Positions 34,476 to 44,587 of a stretch of 64,000 nt of DNA are shown in pieces. Numbering within the stretch: the stretch's first letter is position 1; each line of letters starts with the position of its first letter. The stretch is from Kordiimonadaceae bacterium (GTDB lineage Bacteria > Pseudomonadota > Alphaproteobacteria > Sphingomonadales > Emcibacteraceae), in NCBI GenBank assembly GCA_018675425.1, contig JABGYD010000069.1, positions 1 to 64,000 of the forward strand, given 5' to 3'. The notes beneath the pieces were generated by a model that saw nothing but the letters and a program-made list of their open reading frames with translations, did no database searches and was not told where the DNA came from. The position numbers and the translations under genes are program-made.

Positions 34476-35738
34476 CTACAATGTCACCTTAGGTCTCACA
34501 ATTGTATTTGCAATAAGGAGCCCTGCTGCAATCACAAGCGCAACGATAAACATTTGTAGAAATTGATTGAGGCCCTTGCTAGTTTCTTCTGTAGCAGCAA
34601 TAAAAAGCGCCTGAAAACCGACAGACCCACTAACCATAACGGTGATTGCTGGTACCAATACAATTGAGGTAGGGCGATTAAACTTTCGAGCCCAAAGGTT
34701 ACCAAAAATATTAGCAACAATAGCTCCCATTAAAGTACCAAGATATTCAATTTCAAAGGAGTTACCAAAAATCACCCCAAAATAAGAGACGAGACAGCAT
34801 AAAATTACCCAAGGAAAGTCACGCATAAGGGACTGGTAAGCAACACCAAGACCAATGAAAAGAAGTGGTAAGAAGATCCACGGGTTCCATAAATTAAGAC
34901 TTGTATACAGCACAGTATTTTCTTGAATTGTTGGTAAAAAAATACTGACCGTCGCAAGGCCAAACCAAGCACCAAAAAACTGTTTAAGTAAATAAGTAAT
35001 ACCAGCAATAAGGTTAGCACTCCCCGAAACCACATGATCACTAACAATTTCAACAATTCCAGCGCTAACCGTGAAGCCTGGAATTAATACGATAATGGAA
35101 GATAACACAACAACTTGAATATTTATTTCTGGAAGAAAAATTTTCAAAAAAGTTGCAAGCACTCCAACAATATAAGCACTTGAAAAGGGAAGAAGTTCAA
35201 TTAACCGACCATGAAACTGATGGGCAATATATACGTTTATGTAAACAACAAGTGCTAATCCACCTGCCAGCAATATATCCCAAATATTTCCAGTCATTAA
35301 GCCAGCGAAACCAACTCCAATAAGAAGAAAACTAATCGCTTTAGCAAATGGTCCCCAAGGGTCTGGAAGTTTATCTATTTTATCAAGAAGTGTGTAGGCA
35401 TCTTCAAGAGAAATTTCGCCTGCAACTACCAACTCCACAAGCTCTCCAACACGAGCAAGTTTGGCCATATTAAAGGCACCCTTTTCAACTTTTTCAACAT
35501 GCTGGGTTTGGACCATAGGATCATCTTTCCAAAACACATACATAATCTCTGATCTAGTTGAATGAAAAATCCCTTGATAACCTAATGTTTCGGTCACTTG
35601 GGTTAAATAACTCTCAAGCCGCGCAGCCGATGGGCCATAGCTATGCGCCATTATACCAAGCTTTATGATAAATCGCCTAGCAACACTATATTTTACAAGT
35701 TTTTCATTATATTCTGTCATAGGGGTCGACTCAATCAC
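34476..35738 (-). CDS. ThrE-type threonine/serine exporter family protein
   Basis: The 420-residue protein has a soluble N-terminal domain (about 1-130; YGPSAARLESYLTQVTETLG) and about ten membrane segments after it, the combined two-domain layout (DUF1212 plus DUF3815) of ThrE. Such proteins export threonine and serine. GTG at 35738 and ATG at 35720 are both possible starts. It is a single gene, tail to tail with the sulfatase. Confidence 0.82.
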   Translation of the reverse strand: MIESTPMTEYNEKLVKYSVARRFIIKLGIMAHSYGPSAARLESYLTQVTETLGYQGIFHSTRSEIMYVFWKDDPMVQTQHVEKVEKGAFNMAKLARVGELVELVVAGEISLEDAYTLLDKIDKLPDPWGPFAKAISFLLIGVGFAGLMTGNIWDILLAGGLALVVYINVYIAHQFHGRLIELLPFSSAYIVGVLATFLKIFLPEINIQVVVLSSIIVLIPGFTVSAGIVEIVSDHVVSGSANLIAGITYLLKQFFGAWFGLATVSIFLPTIQENTVLYTSLNLWNPWIFLPLLFIGLGVAYQSLMRDFPWVILCCLVSYFGVIFGNSFEIEYLGTLMGAIVANIFGNLWARKFNRPTSIVLVPAITVMVSGSVGFQALFIAATEETSKGLNQFLQMFIVALVIAAGLLIANTIVRPKVTL

Positions 35739-35923
35739 CTTATATTATGAGCAACGTTAGGTCATTTTTATTAAAATGCAAAACAATTATAACCCATAGG
35801 AAAAATAAAGATTTTATAGACGATACTTGATCATATAAGTTCGAATTTACTTTATTGTTCTTGAAAGAGCTACCCTAAACCCTTACATAGGAATTGAGAA
35901 CTTGTGACTATAGAGTTAAAAAT

Positions 35924-36928
35924 ATGTCTATTCCACTAATGCCAAACGAAAGTTTACCTAAAGTAGAACTTATAAGTGAGATTAAACGCCTGCGAAAAGA
36001 AAAAAACGCGGTCATCCTTGCTCATTACTACCAAGACCCCGAAATTCAGGACATTGCTGATTTTGTTGGAGATAGTCTTGACCTATCGCGCAAAGCAGCG
36101 GCAACCGATGCCGATATCATAGTCTTTTGCGGCGTAAGATTTATGGCAGAAGTAGCCAAAATAATCAGCCCTAGCAAAACTGTTATACTTCCAGATATGG
36201 AAGCTGGTTGTTCACTTGAAGATAGTTGTCCACCAGATGAATTTATTAAATTTCGCGAAAAATATCCAGAACATCTCTGCCTCACTTATATTAACTGCTC
36301 CGCTGATATTAAAGCGATGTCTGATATCATAGTTACATCTTCGAATGCTGAACATATTCTTAATCAACTTCCTAAAGACCAAAAAATTATGATGGCCCCC
36401 GACAGACATCTCGGTGCATACCTATCTAAGAAAACAGGTCGTGAAATGATTTTTTGGCCCGGAAGTTGTATTGTACATGAACAATTTTCAGAAAAAGAAC
36501 TAATTAAGCTAAAGGCCAGTCACCCGGATGCCCCGGTTACGGCACACCCGGAATGCCCAGAAACTATTTTACGACATGCTGATCATGTAGGATCTACATC
36601 ATCAATTCTTAAATTTGTTATTGAAAATCCAGCGAAAAAATTCTTAGTTGCAACCGAGCCAGGTATAATCCACCAAATGCAAAAAAGTGCGCCAGATAAA
36701 AAATTTATTGGTGCACCCGGTGCAGATGGAAATTGCAACTGTAATCAATGTCCATTTATGGCCTTGAATACTTTAGAGAAGCTTTACAAATGTCTCAATA
36801 CACTTCAACCTGAAATTAAGGTTGATGAGATCACTCGCATTAAAGCTCTGGCACCACTCAATAAAATGCTTGAAATGTCCCCTTCTATTTCATCAAATAA
36901 AAATCCTAGTGCTGGACGGGCATTTTAA
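35924..36928 (+). CDS. nadA: Quinolinate synthase A
   Basis: The 334-residue protein condenses iminoaspartate and dihydroxyacetone phosphate to quinolinate in NAD synthesis. LAHYYQDPEIQDIADFVGDS, VFCGVRFMAEVAKI and HPECPETILRHADHVGSTSS are typical, and three separated Cys (VFCGV, HPECP and the NCNCNQCPF group) can bind the [4Fe-4S] cluster. ATG 35924 is taken; the frame runs ten codons further upstream without a better site. NadC follows after one base. nadB is not in the window, so the iminoaspartate source is encoded elsewhere. Confidence 0.95.
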   Translation: MSIPLMPNESLPKVELISEIKRLRKEKNAVILAHYYQDPEIQDIADFVGDSLDLSRKAAATDADIIVFCGVRFMAEVAKIISPSKTVILPDMEAGCSLEDSCPPDEFIKFREKYPEHLCLTYINCSADIKAMSDIIVTSSNAEHILNQLPKDQKIMMAPDRHLGAYLSKKTGREMIFWPGSCIVHEQFSEKELIKLKASHPDAPVTAHPECPETILRHADHVGSTSSILKFVIENPAKKFLVATEPGIIHQMQKSAPDKKFIGAPGADGNCNCNQCPFMALNTLEKLYKCLNTLQPEIKVDEITRIKALAPLNKMLEMSPSISSNKNPSAGRAF

Positions 36929-36929
36929 A

Positions 36930-37775
36930 GTGCCTCTCTTTAAAGAAGAACTTAGACATTTTATAAGCTGCGTCCTTGATGAAGATATTGGATCGGGCGA
37001 TCTCACCACGCTCGCTACTATTCCTAGTATCACAAATCTAAGAGCAGAATTGAATACTCGTGAAACTATAGTAGTTGCTGGGATTGATATTGCTGAGCGG
37101 ATCATACACACTGTTGATAGCGCTATAAGCATAGAAATTCTTGTTCAAGACGGTGTTGAAGTTACAACAGGAAACACACTCATGCGTCTTGAAGGTAATG
37201 CAAGAAAAATCCTTACCGCTGAGAGATCTGCTCTCAATGTTTTACAACATTTATCAGGCATAGCTACTCTCACACGTAAATATGTTAAAGAAATTGCACA
37301 CACGAACTGTCGTCTTCTTGATACTAGAAAAACTATTCCCATGATGCGAAAACTTGCTAAGTACGCCACACGCATGGGAGGGGCAATGAACCATCGTATG
37401 TGCCTTGATGACGGCATCCTGATTAAAGATAATCATATTGCTAGTGTTGGTTCAATTAAAAATGCGATTAAAGCCGCTAAAAATTATGGATCATTAGCCA
37501 GTAGTATTGGCATTACCGTTGAATGTGACACGATCGAACAAGCCGCAGAAGCTACTGCAGCTGGTGCTGATAGACTACTACTTGATAACATGTCTCTTGA
37601 TATGCTTCGCCTTGCGGTATCTGAATTTAGTGCCAAAGTGAACCTAGAAGCATCTGGGGGTGTAACTCTTGATACCATAAAGGAGATCGCGGAAACTGGT
37701 GTCGATTTTATTTCCGTTGGCCGCATCACGCAGTCTGCACCAGCTGTTGATATTGGCCTTGATTATTTAAAATAA
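36930..37775 (+). CDS. nadC: Nicotinate-nucleotide pyrophosphorylase (quinolinate phosphoribosyltransferase)
   Basis: The protein (about 281 residues) joins quinolinate to phosphoribosyl pyrophosphate to give nicotinate mononucleotide. Key stretches are DEDIGSGDLTT near the start, LNVLQHLSGIAT, LDTRKTIPMMRKLAKYA, GAMNHRMCLDDGILIKDNHI and LEASGGVTLDTI. GTG at 36930, one base after the nadA stop and downstream of GGACGGG, best fits the family N-terminus; the frame is open far into nadA but gives an implausible leader. It is coupled to nadA. Confidence 0.94.
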   Translation: MPLFKEELRHFISCVLDEDIGSGDLTTLATIPSITNLRAELNTRETIVVAGIDIAERIIHTVDSAISIEILVQDGVEVTTGNTLMRLEGNARKILTAERSALNVLQHLSGIATLTRKYVKEIAHTNCRLLDTRKTIPMMRKLAKYATRMGGAMNHRMCLDDGILIKDNHIASVGSIKNAIKAAKNYGSLASSIGITVECDTIEQAAEATAAGADRLLLDNMSLDMLRLAVSEFSAKVNLEASGGVTLDTIKEIAETGVDFISVGRITQSAPAVDIGLDYLK

Positions 37776-37833
37776 ATTAGTTTTTTTTACAAAATTTTTC
37801 ATTACTCACAAACTTGCATTTGATAAAAAATAT

Positions 37834-38190
37834 TTATTTTAGAAGTTTTCCACCAAGTTTTTCCTGATCCTGACGAGAAAACCCAACAGAAAAATAACCC
37901 TCTAAGTCGAAAATAGGTCTTTTAATCATCGCTTCATTTTCACACATTAATTTAATTAAACTTTCTTCATCAAGCTTAAGTTTAATTTCTTCAGAAATTT
38001 TTCGCCAAGTGGTACCACGCTTATTAAGCACCAAATCTATACCAAGCTGATCGACAAATTGTTGGACCATTTTTTCATCAATACCATCTTTGCGATAATC
38101 ATGAAATTTATAATTGATTCCGTTTTCATCTAACCATTTAAATGCCCTTTTCATAGTGTCACAATTTTTAATACCAAATATTGTATTCAT
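37834..38190 (-). CDS. ArsC/Spx-like (YffB-type) thioredoxin-fold protein
   Basis: This 118-residue protein has the ArsC/Spx fold. FGIKNCDTMKRAFKWLDENGI has the single N-terminal Cys of the YffB-type group, then DYRKDGIDEK and KRGTTWRK; RPIFDLEGYFSVGF is the typical end. A role in glutathione-linked reduction is likely but unproved. ATG 38190 is preferred: it overlaps the CDF stop (TGATG), with GGAG seven bases upstream; GTG 38193 is the alternative. Confidence 0.84.
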   Translation of the reverse strand: MNTIFGIKNCDTMKRAFKWLDENGINYKFHDYRKDGIDEKMVQQFVDQLGIDLVLNKRGTTWRKISEEIKLKLDEESLIKLMCENEAMIKRPIFDLEGYFSVGFSRQDQEKLGGKLLK

Positions 38191-39095
38191 CACATTGCTC
38201 CATGCTTACTATCATCGTATGGATCCGCATGAATAAAAACTTCTGAATTGGGATAAAATTCGATGATGTTTGCTTCAACTTGATCAGATATATCATGTGC
38301 TTCTTCAAGGCTGATGCCTTGTTCAAGTTCCATATGAAACTGAATAAAAATATTGAGACCAGAACGGCGAGTACGGAGCTCATGAATGCCTACAACTTCA
38401 ACATGATTACGAATAATTTCTTTTATCTTATACCTTTCTTCTTCACTCATTTCCTTATCCATAAGCACATCCGTGCTGGTAATGAAAACCTGATAGGCAC
38501 TATGAAGTAGATAAAGGCAAGCTATAGCCCCGAAAATAGGATCAGCATATATGACATCAAAGTAACCGCCTAATATAAGGGAGAAAGCAACGCCAAAATT
38601 TAGAAGAATATCACCTGAATAATGCATTTCGTCAGCTTCAATTGCAACTGAACCTGTTCGTTTTGTAACATACTTCTGATAAATCACCAGCAGAACAGTT
38701 AGTACTATTGAAGCAACAATGATACCAATACCCAATTCAGCTTTACGGATAGTTTGAGGGTTAATGATCTTATCTATCACCTCGTACATTAGGAATATAG
38801 AAGTGACCGTAATAACAAACGCTTGCAAAAGGCCTGCAATTGCCTCAGCTTTTCCATGGCCGAAACGATGATCTTCATCAGCAGGAACCAACGAAAAGCG
38901 GACGGCAACAAAAATTATAATCGATGATAAGCTGTCCATTACACTATCTAGTAATGTTCCAAATATCGCTACAGAGCCACTTTCAATATAGCCCCAAGTT
39001 TTAAGGCCAATTAGTGCAAAAGCCAAACTAACGGACGCTGTCGTTGCACGTTTTAAAAGCTTTTCCGCCTCTAATTTATCTACATAATCTCTCAT
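38190..39095 (-). CDS. Cation diffusion facilitator (CDF) metal transporter
   Basis: The protein has about 301 residues with six membrane segments and a C-terminal cytoplasmic domain. The metal-site pattern is seen as LLDSVMDSLSS (DxxxD) and EADEMHYSGDILLN (HxxxD), typical of FieF/ZitB-type zinc, iron or cobalt efflux by proton exchange. The start is taken as the ATG overlapping the pdxH stop (TAATG) at 39095; an in-frame ATG at 39122 is possible and would overlap pdxH by 28 bp. The ArsC-like gene follows with its own overlap. Confidence 0.86.
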   Translation of the reverse strand: MRDYVDKLEAEKLLKRATTASVSLAFALIGLKTWGYIESGSVAIFGTLLDSVMDSLSSIIIFVAVRFSLVPADEDHRFGHGKAEAIAGLLQAFVITVTSIFLMYEVIDKIINPQTIRKAELGIGIIVASIVLTVLLVIYQKYVTKRTGSVAIEADEMHYSGDILLNFGVAFSLILGGYFDVIYADPIFGAIACLYLLHSAYQVFITSTDVLMDKEMSEEERYKIKEIIRNHVEVVGIHELRTRRSGLNIFIQFHMELEQGISLEEAHDISDQVEANIIEFYPNSEVFIHADPYDDSKHGAM

Positions 39096-39670
39096 TATGG
39101 GTAAAGGGTCTCTGTGACCCATCCCCCAATATCGTTTCGTTTATAAACATTTCGATCATGAAGTCTGAATTTACGATCTTGCCAAAACTCTATTCTTTGA
39201 GGATTTAAACGAAACCCTGACCAAAAGTCTGGCCGTGGAATGGTTCCAAGGCCAAATCTTGTAGTATATTTTAATATTCTTGCTTCAAATTCTAATCTAC
39301 CTTCCATAGACTGGCTTTGTTTTGATGCCCATGCACCGATTTGACTATCTCTTGGGCGAGAAGAAAAATAAATATCAGCTTCTTCATCGCTAACAGAATT
39401 AACATTGCCCTCGATCCTAATTTGACGTGCTAGACTTTTCCAATGAAAACAAAAAGCTACATTAGGATTATTTTTTATTTCCTCGCCCTTTCTGCTCGAT
39501 AGATTTGTATAAAAGGTAAAACCATCAGGACCATGATCTTTGAGAAGTACCATACGGATCGAAGGTTTCCCCATTTTATCAACAGTCGCAATTGACATTG
39601 CTTCAGCCATATCTTCTTTATTGAGGGCTTCATCAAACCAGTCCGCAAACTTTTCAAATGGATCCTGCAT
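39095..39670 (-). CDS. pdxH: Pyridoxamine 5'-phosphate oxidase
   Basis: The 191-residue flavoprotein oxidises pyridoxamine or pyridoxine 5'-phosphate to pyridoxal 5'-phosphate. RMVLLKDHGPDGFTFYTNLSSRKGEE, FHWKSLARQIRIEG, SRPRDSQIGAWASKQS and the end WQDRKFRLHDR are diagnostic. ATG 39670 is selected because GGAG lies five bases upstream; the GTG at 39676 overlaps that ribosome site. The CDF gene is coupled at its end. Confidence 0.94.
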   Translation of the reverse strand: MQDPFEKFADWFDEALNKEDMAEAMSIATVDKMGKPSIRMVLLKDHGPDGFTFYTNLSSRKGEEIKNNPNVAFCFHWKSLARQIRIEGNVNSVSDEEADIYFSSRPRDSQIGAWASKQSQSMEGRLEFEARILKYTTRFGLGTIPRPDFWSGFRLNPQRIEFWQDRKFRLHDRNVYKRNDIGGWVTETLYP

Positions 39671-39760
39671 ATTCACTCCAACCTTGTAATATTTTATTGT
39701 GATATTAAATGTGTGTTATATAATAAAAGATAACTATAGAGCAAGATAGAGGATAAAATA

Positions 39761-40228
39761 ATGTTAAAATCAAAAACTATCTCAAACACTTTAATTATTT
39801 CTGCTTTGTTTCTAACAACCACATCTTGCACAAAAGAAACTACGGGTGGTTTTTTTGGTGCTATTGGCGGTGCGTTAATTGGAAGTGAAATCACTGGTGG
39901 AAGTGATTTAGGTATTATTTTAGGCTCAGTTTATGGCAGTATTCTTGGTGGTGAAATTGGCAGACAACTTGATGAAGCCGATCAATTAAAAATGTATCAA
40001 ACAACTCAGAATGCACTTGAAAAGGGTGTTTCAGGCAATACATCAACCTGGTATAATCCCGATAGCGGTCACCGTGGAACAGTGACCCCCCAACCTAGGC
40101 TTCCTAACAGAGGTGGACAAGTTTGTCGTGAATATCACCAAACAGTCACCATCGCAAACGAGCAAAAAACAGCATATGGTACTGCTTGTCGCCAATCTGA
40201 TGGTTCATGGAAAATAATAAATAGTTAA
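39761..40228 (+). CDS. Outer-membrane lipoprotein, glycine-zipper 17 kDa surface antigen-like (RT0821 type)
   Basis: The 155-residue protein has a signal peptide ending in lipobox TTSC (C23), a glycine-zipper segment GGFFGAIGGALIGSEITGG and a second one (DLGIILGSVYGSILGGEIGRQLDE), and a C-terminal domain with two Cys (VCREYHQTVTIANEQ and GTACRQSDGSW). This layout is that of the rickettsial 17 kDa antigen / RT0821 family common in alphaproteobacteria. It lies divergent from pdxH and 42 bp before the J-domain gene. Function: envelope lipoprotein of unknown role. Confidence 0.86.
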   Translation: MLKSKTISNTLIISALFLTTTSCTKETTGGFFGAIGGALIGSEITGGSDLGIILGSVYGSILGGEIGRQLDEADQLKMYQTTQNALEKGVSGNTSTWYNPDSGHRGTVTPQPRLPNRGGQVCREYHQTVTIANEQKTAYGTACRQSDGSWKIINS

Positions 40229-40270
40229 CAATATTTAATATATAGTTTTCAATAAAGTAAGAATAAAAAT

Positions 40271-41212
40271 ATGCAAGATCCATATACAGTCCTTGGCGTA
40301 AACAAAAGTACGGGTCAAGCTGATTTAAAAAAGACCTACCGAAAATTAGCAATGAAACTCCACCCAGATCAAAATCCAGACGACGACAAAATTGCTGAAA
40401 AATTTAAAGAAGTGTCTGCTGCCTATGCTCTCCTCAGTGATGAAAAAATGAAAGCCCGATATGATCGTGGTGAAATTAACCCTGATGGTTCCGAAAAAGG
40501 TTTCTCTGGCTATAGGCAAAGCTCTGCTAGAGGAGCTAATCCATTTGGTAATATGGGTGGCAATTCGAGCCATAGTGGTTTTGGAGCTGGTTTTGATGCT
40601 GAAGACTTATTTTCAAACTTATTTGGTGGGGCGCGTACCCGAACTCAAAGACCAAAGGTAAAAAAACGCGGTGAAGATAAAGTTTATAAAATAAAAATTG
40701 ATTTTTTAGATGCTATTCACGGCAGTAAAGAAACAATTAAACTTGAAAATGGTAAAACTTTATCTATCAATACGCCAAACAATGTTAAAGAGGGCCAGCA
40801 AATAAGATTAAAAGGACAAGGCCGCCCTAGTATGAGTGGTGGTCCAAACGGTGATGCGCTGATAGAAATAAATATAAGACAGCACCCATATTTTACCTTG
40901 AAGGATAACAACATCCACATGGACCTTCCTATTACGCTTGAGGAAGCTGTTCTTGGAGGGAAGGTTACCGTGCCAACAATATTTGGAAAAATTGCGTTAA
41001 CAATTCCAAAAAATTCCAACTCTGGAAAAAAGATGCGCCTCAAGGATAAGGGAATAAAAGATATTAAAAATAAAAAAGTCGGAGATCAAGTAGTTAAGTT
41101 GATGATTATGATACCAGAAAAGCTCCATTCAGTCCTAAAAAAGAATATCAAAAAATGGTCAAGTAAAGACAAAGAAGAAGAAATTATAAGTGTACGCGGT
41201 CATTTACAATAA
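40271..41212 (+). CDS. J-domain co-chaperone, CbpA-like (DnaJ C-terminal type)
   Basis: The 313-residue protein has an N-terminal J domain with the HPD motif at 31-33, a Gly/Ser-rich linker (about 85-115), no zinc-finger repeats, and two C-terminal beta domains (KKRGEDKVYKIKIDFLDAIHG; DLPITLEEAVLGGKVTVPT). This is the CbpA-type class B arrangement that recruits Hsp70. It sits in the conserved pdxH - lipoprotein - dnaJ-like - fabI - aroC block, upstream of fabI by 244 bp. Confidence 0.9.
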   Translation: MQDPYTVLGVNKSTGQADLKKTYRKLAMKLHPDQNPDDDKIAEKFKEVSAAYALLSDEKMKARYDRGEINPDGSEKGFSGYRQSSARGANPFGNMGGNSSHSGFGAGFDAEDLFSNLFGGARTRTQRPKVKKRGEDKVYKIKIDFLDAIHGSKETIKLENGKTLSINTPNNVKEGQQIRLKGQGRPSMSGGPNGDALIEINIRQHPYFTLKDNNIHMDLPITLEEAVLGGKVTVPTIFGKIALTIPKNSNSGKKMRLKDKGIKDIKNKKVGDQVVKLMIMIPEKLHSVLKKNIKKWSSKDKEEEIISVRGHLQ

Positions 41213-41288
41213 AAAGAAAAATTGACTATTTATTTACTTTATTTTTATTTTTTTATAATTGCTTTATAATACCGCAAACATACTAACG

Positions 41289-41325
41289 CTGCTAATACAG
41301 ATCATATAACCACTATCTGCGGCAG
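41289..41325. other. Possible leader hairpin upstream of fabI
   Basis: CTGC (41289-41292) and CAGAT (41298-41302) can pair with ATCTG (41315-41319) and GCAG (41322-41325), giving a stem with an internal loop in the 244-bp gap before fabI. TATAAT boxes occur just before it (41265-41270). Weak evidence; no known riboswitch is recognised. Confidence 0.2.
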
Positions 41326-41456
41326 GGCTTATAAAATGTGAAAAAAGTAAGCCAAGTGATTGAAGTTTAGCATATATTGTGTAGGATATTATAAATTAGT
41401 AACGGATACCTTATCAGTGAAATAATTTTAAGACAGATATCCAAGGGAAACGAAAA

Positions 41457-42278
41457 ATGAGTGACAGAAAAGGACTTCTTTCAGGAAAACGTGGTATCAT
41501 CATGGGGGCGGCCAATAACCGTTCAATTGCATGGGGTATAGCAAAGAAAGCAGCAGACGAAGGAGCTGAGCTCGCATTTACCTTTCAAGGAGAGCAACTC
41601 GAAAAGCGTGTTCGGCCGCTTGCTGAAAGTATTGGCTCAAATATTATTCTTCCGTGTGATGTCACTGACGCTTCATCTATTGAGGCGGTGTTTTCTAAAC
41701 TTGAAAAAAAATGGGGTAAACTTGATTTCCTTGTTCATGCAATTGCCTATTCGGATAAAGATGAACTCAATGGACGCTATGTAGACACCACACCAGATAA
41801 TTTTTCTAGAAGTATGAATATATCCTGCTATTCCTTTACAGCTGTTGCCCAGCGCGCAGAAAAAATGATGTCCAGTGGGGGTAGTATGATTACGCTGAGC
41901 TACTATGGCGCTGAAAAAGTAATACCTCACTACAACGTAATGGGCGTTGCTAAAGCCGCTCTCGAAGCTAGTGTCAAATATTTGGCCTATGACCTCGGAC
42001 CGAAAAATATTCGCGTTAATAGCATTTCTGCAGGACCTATCAAAACACTAGCCGCATCGGGTATTGGTGACTTTCGTGATATTCTTAAATGGAACGAACT
42101 TAATTCACCAATGGGACGAAATGTTAGCATAGAAGAAGTAGGTAACGCTGGCGTTTACTTCATAAGTGATCTTTCATCAGGTGTTACAGGTGAAAACCAT
42201 CACGTAGATGCGGGTTATCATGTGATGGGAATGAAACGCGATAATAATAATGACCTCCCCTTAAGTAAGGAAAAATAG
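41457..42278 (+). CDS. fabI: Enoyl-[acyl-carrier-protein] reductase [NADH]
   Basis: The 273-residue short-chain dehydrogenase of type II fatty-acid synthesis reduces enoyl-[34 protein letters not shown], with its variant NAD motif, and the catalytic pair (Tyr in HYNVMGVAK, Lys six residues on) are typical Fab[27 protein letters not shown] is the usual adjacent stretch. Ribosome site AAGGGA is about 11 bases upstream. aroC begins two bases after the stop, so they form an operon. Confidence 0.95.
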   Translation: MSDRKGLLSGKRGIIMGAANNRSIAWGIAKKAADEGAELAFTFQGEQLEKRVRPLAESIGSNIILPCDVTDASSIEAVFSKLEKKWGKLDFLVHAIAYSDKDELNGRYVDTTPDNFSRSMNISCYSFTAVAQRAEKMMSSGGSMITLSYYGAEKVIPHYNVMGVAKAALEASVKYLAYDLGPKNIRVNSISAGPIKTLAASGIGDFRDILKWNELNSPMGRNVSIEEVGNAGVYFISDLSSGVTGENHHVDAGYHVMGMKRDNNNDLPLSKEK

Positions 42279-42280
42279 CT

Positions 42281-43351
42281 ATGTCAGACAACAGCTACGG
42301 CAAATTATTCCGAGTTACCACATGGGGAGAATCCCATGGACCATCTATCGGGTGCGTAGTTGACGGTGTTCCTCCACGTCTTGAACTATCTGAAGCTGAC
42401 ATTCAACCATTCCTTGACCAAAGAAAACCTGGTCAAAACCGCTTTACAACACAAAGACAGGAACCAGATCAGGTCAAAATATTGTCTGGGGTATTTAAAG
42501 GTCTAACCACCGGAACACCCATAAGTATGATTATTGATAATAAAGATCAACGTTCAAAAGACTATGGCGATATCAAAGATAAGTTTCGTCCCGGGCACGC
42601 TGATTTTACATATATTCAAAAATATGGCATCCGCGACTATCGTGGTGGTGGCCGCTCCTCAGCACGAGAAACAGCAATGCGTGTCGCTGCAGGTGGAGTG
42701 GCACGAAAAGTTCTTAGTGATAATATTAAAATTACTGGTGCGCTAGTCCAAGTTGGTGATAAAAAAATTAATCCTGATAATTGGGATGACAACCAAATTA
42801 ATAAAAACCCTTTCTGGTGTCCAGACCCTGAAATGGTATCACAATGGGAAACATACCTTGATAAAGTTCGTAAATCAGGAAGTTCTATAGGCGCTGTAAT
42901 TGAAATCCGCGCTAGTGGTGTTCCTGCAGGACTTGGCGAACCTATTTATGGTAAATTAGATGCTGAACTTGCTAGCGCAATGATGAGTATTAACGCAGTT
43001 AAGGGTGTAGAAATAGGCTCCGGATTTAGCACAGCTAGCCTTACTGGCGAAGAAAATGCAGATCAAATTCGTATAATTAATGAAAAGCCACATTTTCAAA
43101 GTAATCATGCTGGTGGTATCAGTGGCGGGATATCTTCTGGGCAAGATTTAGTTGTCCGTTTTGTTGTTAAACCAACATCATCTATTCTTACCCCTCGAGA
43201 TACTATCGATAAAAACGGAAATGAAACTGAAATTTTTACTAAGGGTCGTCACGACCCTTGCGTTGGCATACGCGCAGTTCCTATTGGAGAGGCCATGATG
43301 GCATGTGTCATTGCAGATCATATTATGCGCCATAAAGGGCAGTGTGGTTAG
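42281..43351 (+). CDS. aroC: Chorismate synthase
   Basis: The 356-residue protein makes chorismate from 5-enolpyruvylshikimate 3-phosphate with reduced [51 protein letters not shown] and [14 protein letters not shown] are signature stretches, and [17 protein letters not shown] marks the C-terminal part. It is full length and coupled to fabI. Confidence 0.96.
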   Translation: MSDNSYGKLFRVTTWGESHGPSIGCVVDGVPPRLELSEADIQPFLDQRKPGQNRFTTQRQEPDQVKILSGVFKGLTTGTPISMIIDNKDQRSKDYGDIKDKFRPGHADFTYIQKYGIRDYRGGGRSSARETAMRVAAGGVARKVLSDNIKITGALVQVGDKKINPDNWDDNQINKNPFWCPDPEMVSQWETYLDKVRKSGSSIGAVIEIRASGVPAGLGEPIYGKLDAELASAMMSINAVKGVEIGSGFSTASLTGEENADQIRIINEKPHFQSNHAGGISGGISSGQDLVVRFVVKPTSSILTPRDTIDKNGNETEIFTKGRHDPCVGIRAVPIGEAMMACVIADHIMRHKGQCG

Positions 43352-43567
43352 GTTTATAATTTCTAGCAAGAATATAAAACCTATTTGGCATGAAATATTA
43401 AAACAGTGACAGCTTGTTGAATTTTAGCTCAATATTTGAAAAAAATTTGAATAATCAGATCTATTCTATTTAGTTGATTTAATACTGAAGGTGTTTTTGA
43501 ATTTTTAAGCTATCTCGCAACTAGCTTATAAAACAATAAGATAATTACGAGATACTTTTATATTTAA

Positions 43568-43587
43568 AAGCCGTAAATTTATGGCTT
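43568..43587. terminator. Weak hairpin overlapping the end of the small membrane protein gene
   Basis: AAGCCGTAAA (43568-43577) abuts TTTATGGCTT (43578-43587), an inverted repeat with one G-U pair, followed on the minus strand by TTAAATAT. It includes the stop codon of the minus-strand gene and could terminate it, but lacks a clear U run. Confidence 0.35.
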
Positions 43588-43908
43588 AACTCTGTTGTAC
43601 ATGCTTGTGGCAAAATTTGCTACCCAAACACCACCGGCCGCAACAGCAACACTATCAACGATGTGGTTAATGTACATACCAGCTATCGGTATTGCATTCA
43701 TACTATCAGCCACACCTCCAGCAAGAGCTGCAACTATAAGCCATGCAGTTCTTTCTTTGATGCATTCAATTGGGTTCATGAACCCATAAGCTAAACCTAT
43801 TACTAAAATTGCGAGAGCAGTCATTGGAATTGTCCCTGCTGCGACAGCTTCAATAACAGCTAATGCTAGTATAAGAGCCATTATTCCTTTTTCTTTTATA
43901 TATAACAT
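43579..43908 (-). CDS. Small hydrophobic membrane protein, unknown function
   Basis: The protein has about 109 residues from ATG 43908, which has AGGG eight bases upstream; a longer frame to 44001 would add an unlikely leader. Three or four hydrophobic segments are visible (GIMALILALAVIEAVAAGTI; ALAILVIGLAYGF; WLIVAALAGG; HIVDSVAVAAGGVWVANFA). I do not recognise a family. It stands alone between aroC and the non-coding stretch before the polysaccharide locus. Confidence 0.55.
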   Translation of the reverse strand: MLYIKEKGIMALILALAVIEAVAAGTIPMTALAILVIGLAYGFMNPIECIKERTAWLIVAALAGGVADSMNAIPIAGMYINHIVDSVAVAAGGVWVANFATSMYNRVKP

Positions 43909-44587
43909 AATATTTTCCCTGTATTTTGTTTTAAAACACGACTTATGATTAAATCGATTACAAACCATGGGTATAATTACTAGACTTGTCAAGTTTCGCA
44001 CCGTATTTCAGAATTGTCCAATAATTTAATGCTTGGATAAGAAATTATTTTTTTATAACTTAAAGGATAGAAAATAATAAATTGAAAGTATTTCACAGTC
44101 CGAGTGAACCATAAACATATTTGGGTTTGGGATGTTTATGCCCTGCTACTTGCCACAGCATTTTTGGGAAATATAAAACCCTTCTAATAGATGGTGCGGT
44201 TGATTAAAATTGAAGTAATAAATACTATTGTAGGAAGATGCCCGAGATTGATTCTCAGAAGACTACGTCATAGTGTCTGAATTAAAGAGAGGATCAGTCT
44301 TGGGAAAAATTACTTGAACTAAAGTAATTTATAGAGGCAATTTTATAAAAAGAACGAAATCAGCCAGAATTATGATGTTTCCTTAAGAAATTTATATTAG
44401 TTACAGAGATTTTTCTAAAATATTAACAGAAAGTTATTTGCAGTAAATCAGTGAGGGAAGTTATTGAATTATTAACGATAAATAGATTATAAGATAATAC
44501 TAACGTTGCATTCCTTGATTATTAAAATACTATAAGAGAAATTTTTTATATGATTATTTCGTATGAATTTATGAACTGGATTGAATA
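43909..44587. other. 679-bp region without an intact gene
   Basis: No long reading frame, tRNA or clear hairpin is seen. Two short protein-like stretches occur: a GTG-started 27-codon frame at 44104-44187 (HKHIWVWDVYALLLATAFLG, membrane-like) and a short open stretch around 44245-44315 (SEDYVIVSELKRGSVLGK). Both are cut by stops, which suggests decayed genes at the edge of the polysaccharide locus. An AT-rich promoter for the next gene probably lies near its end. Confidence 0.4.
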
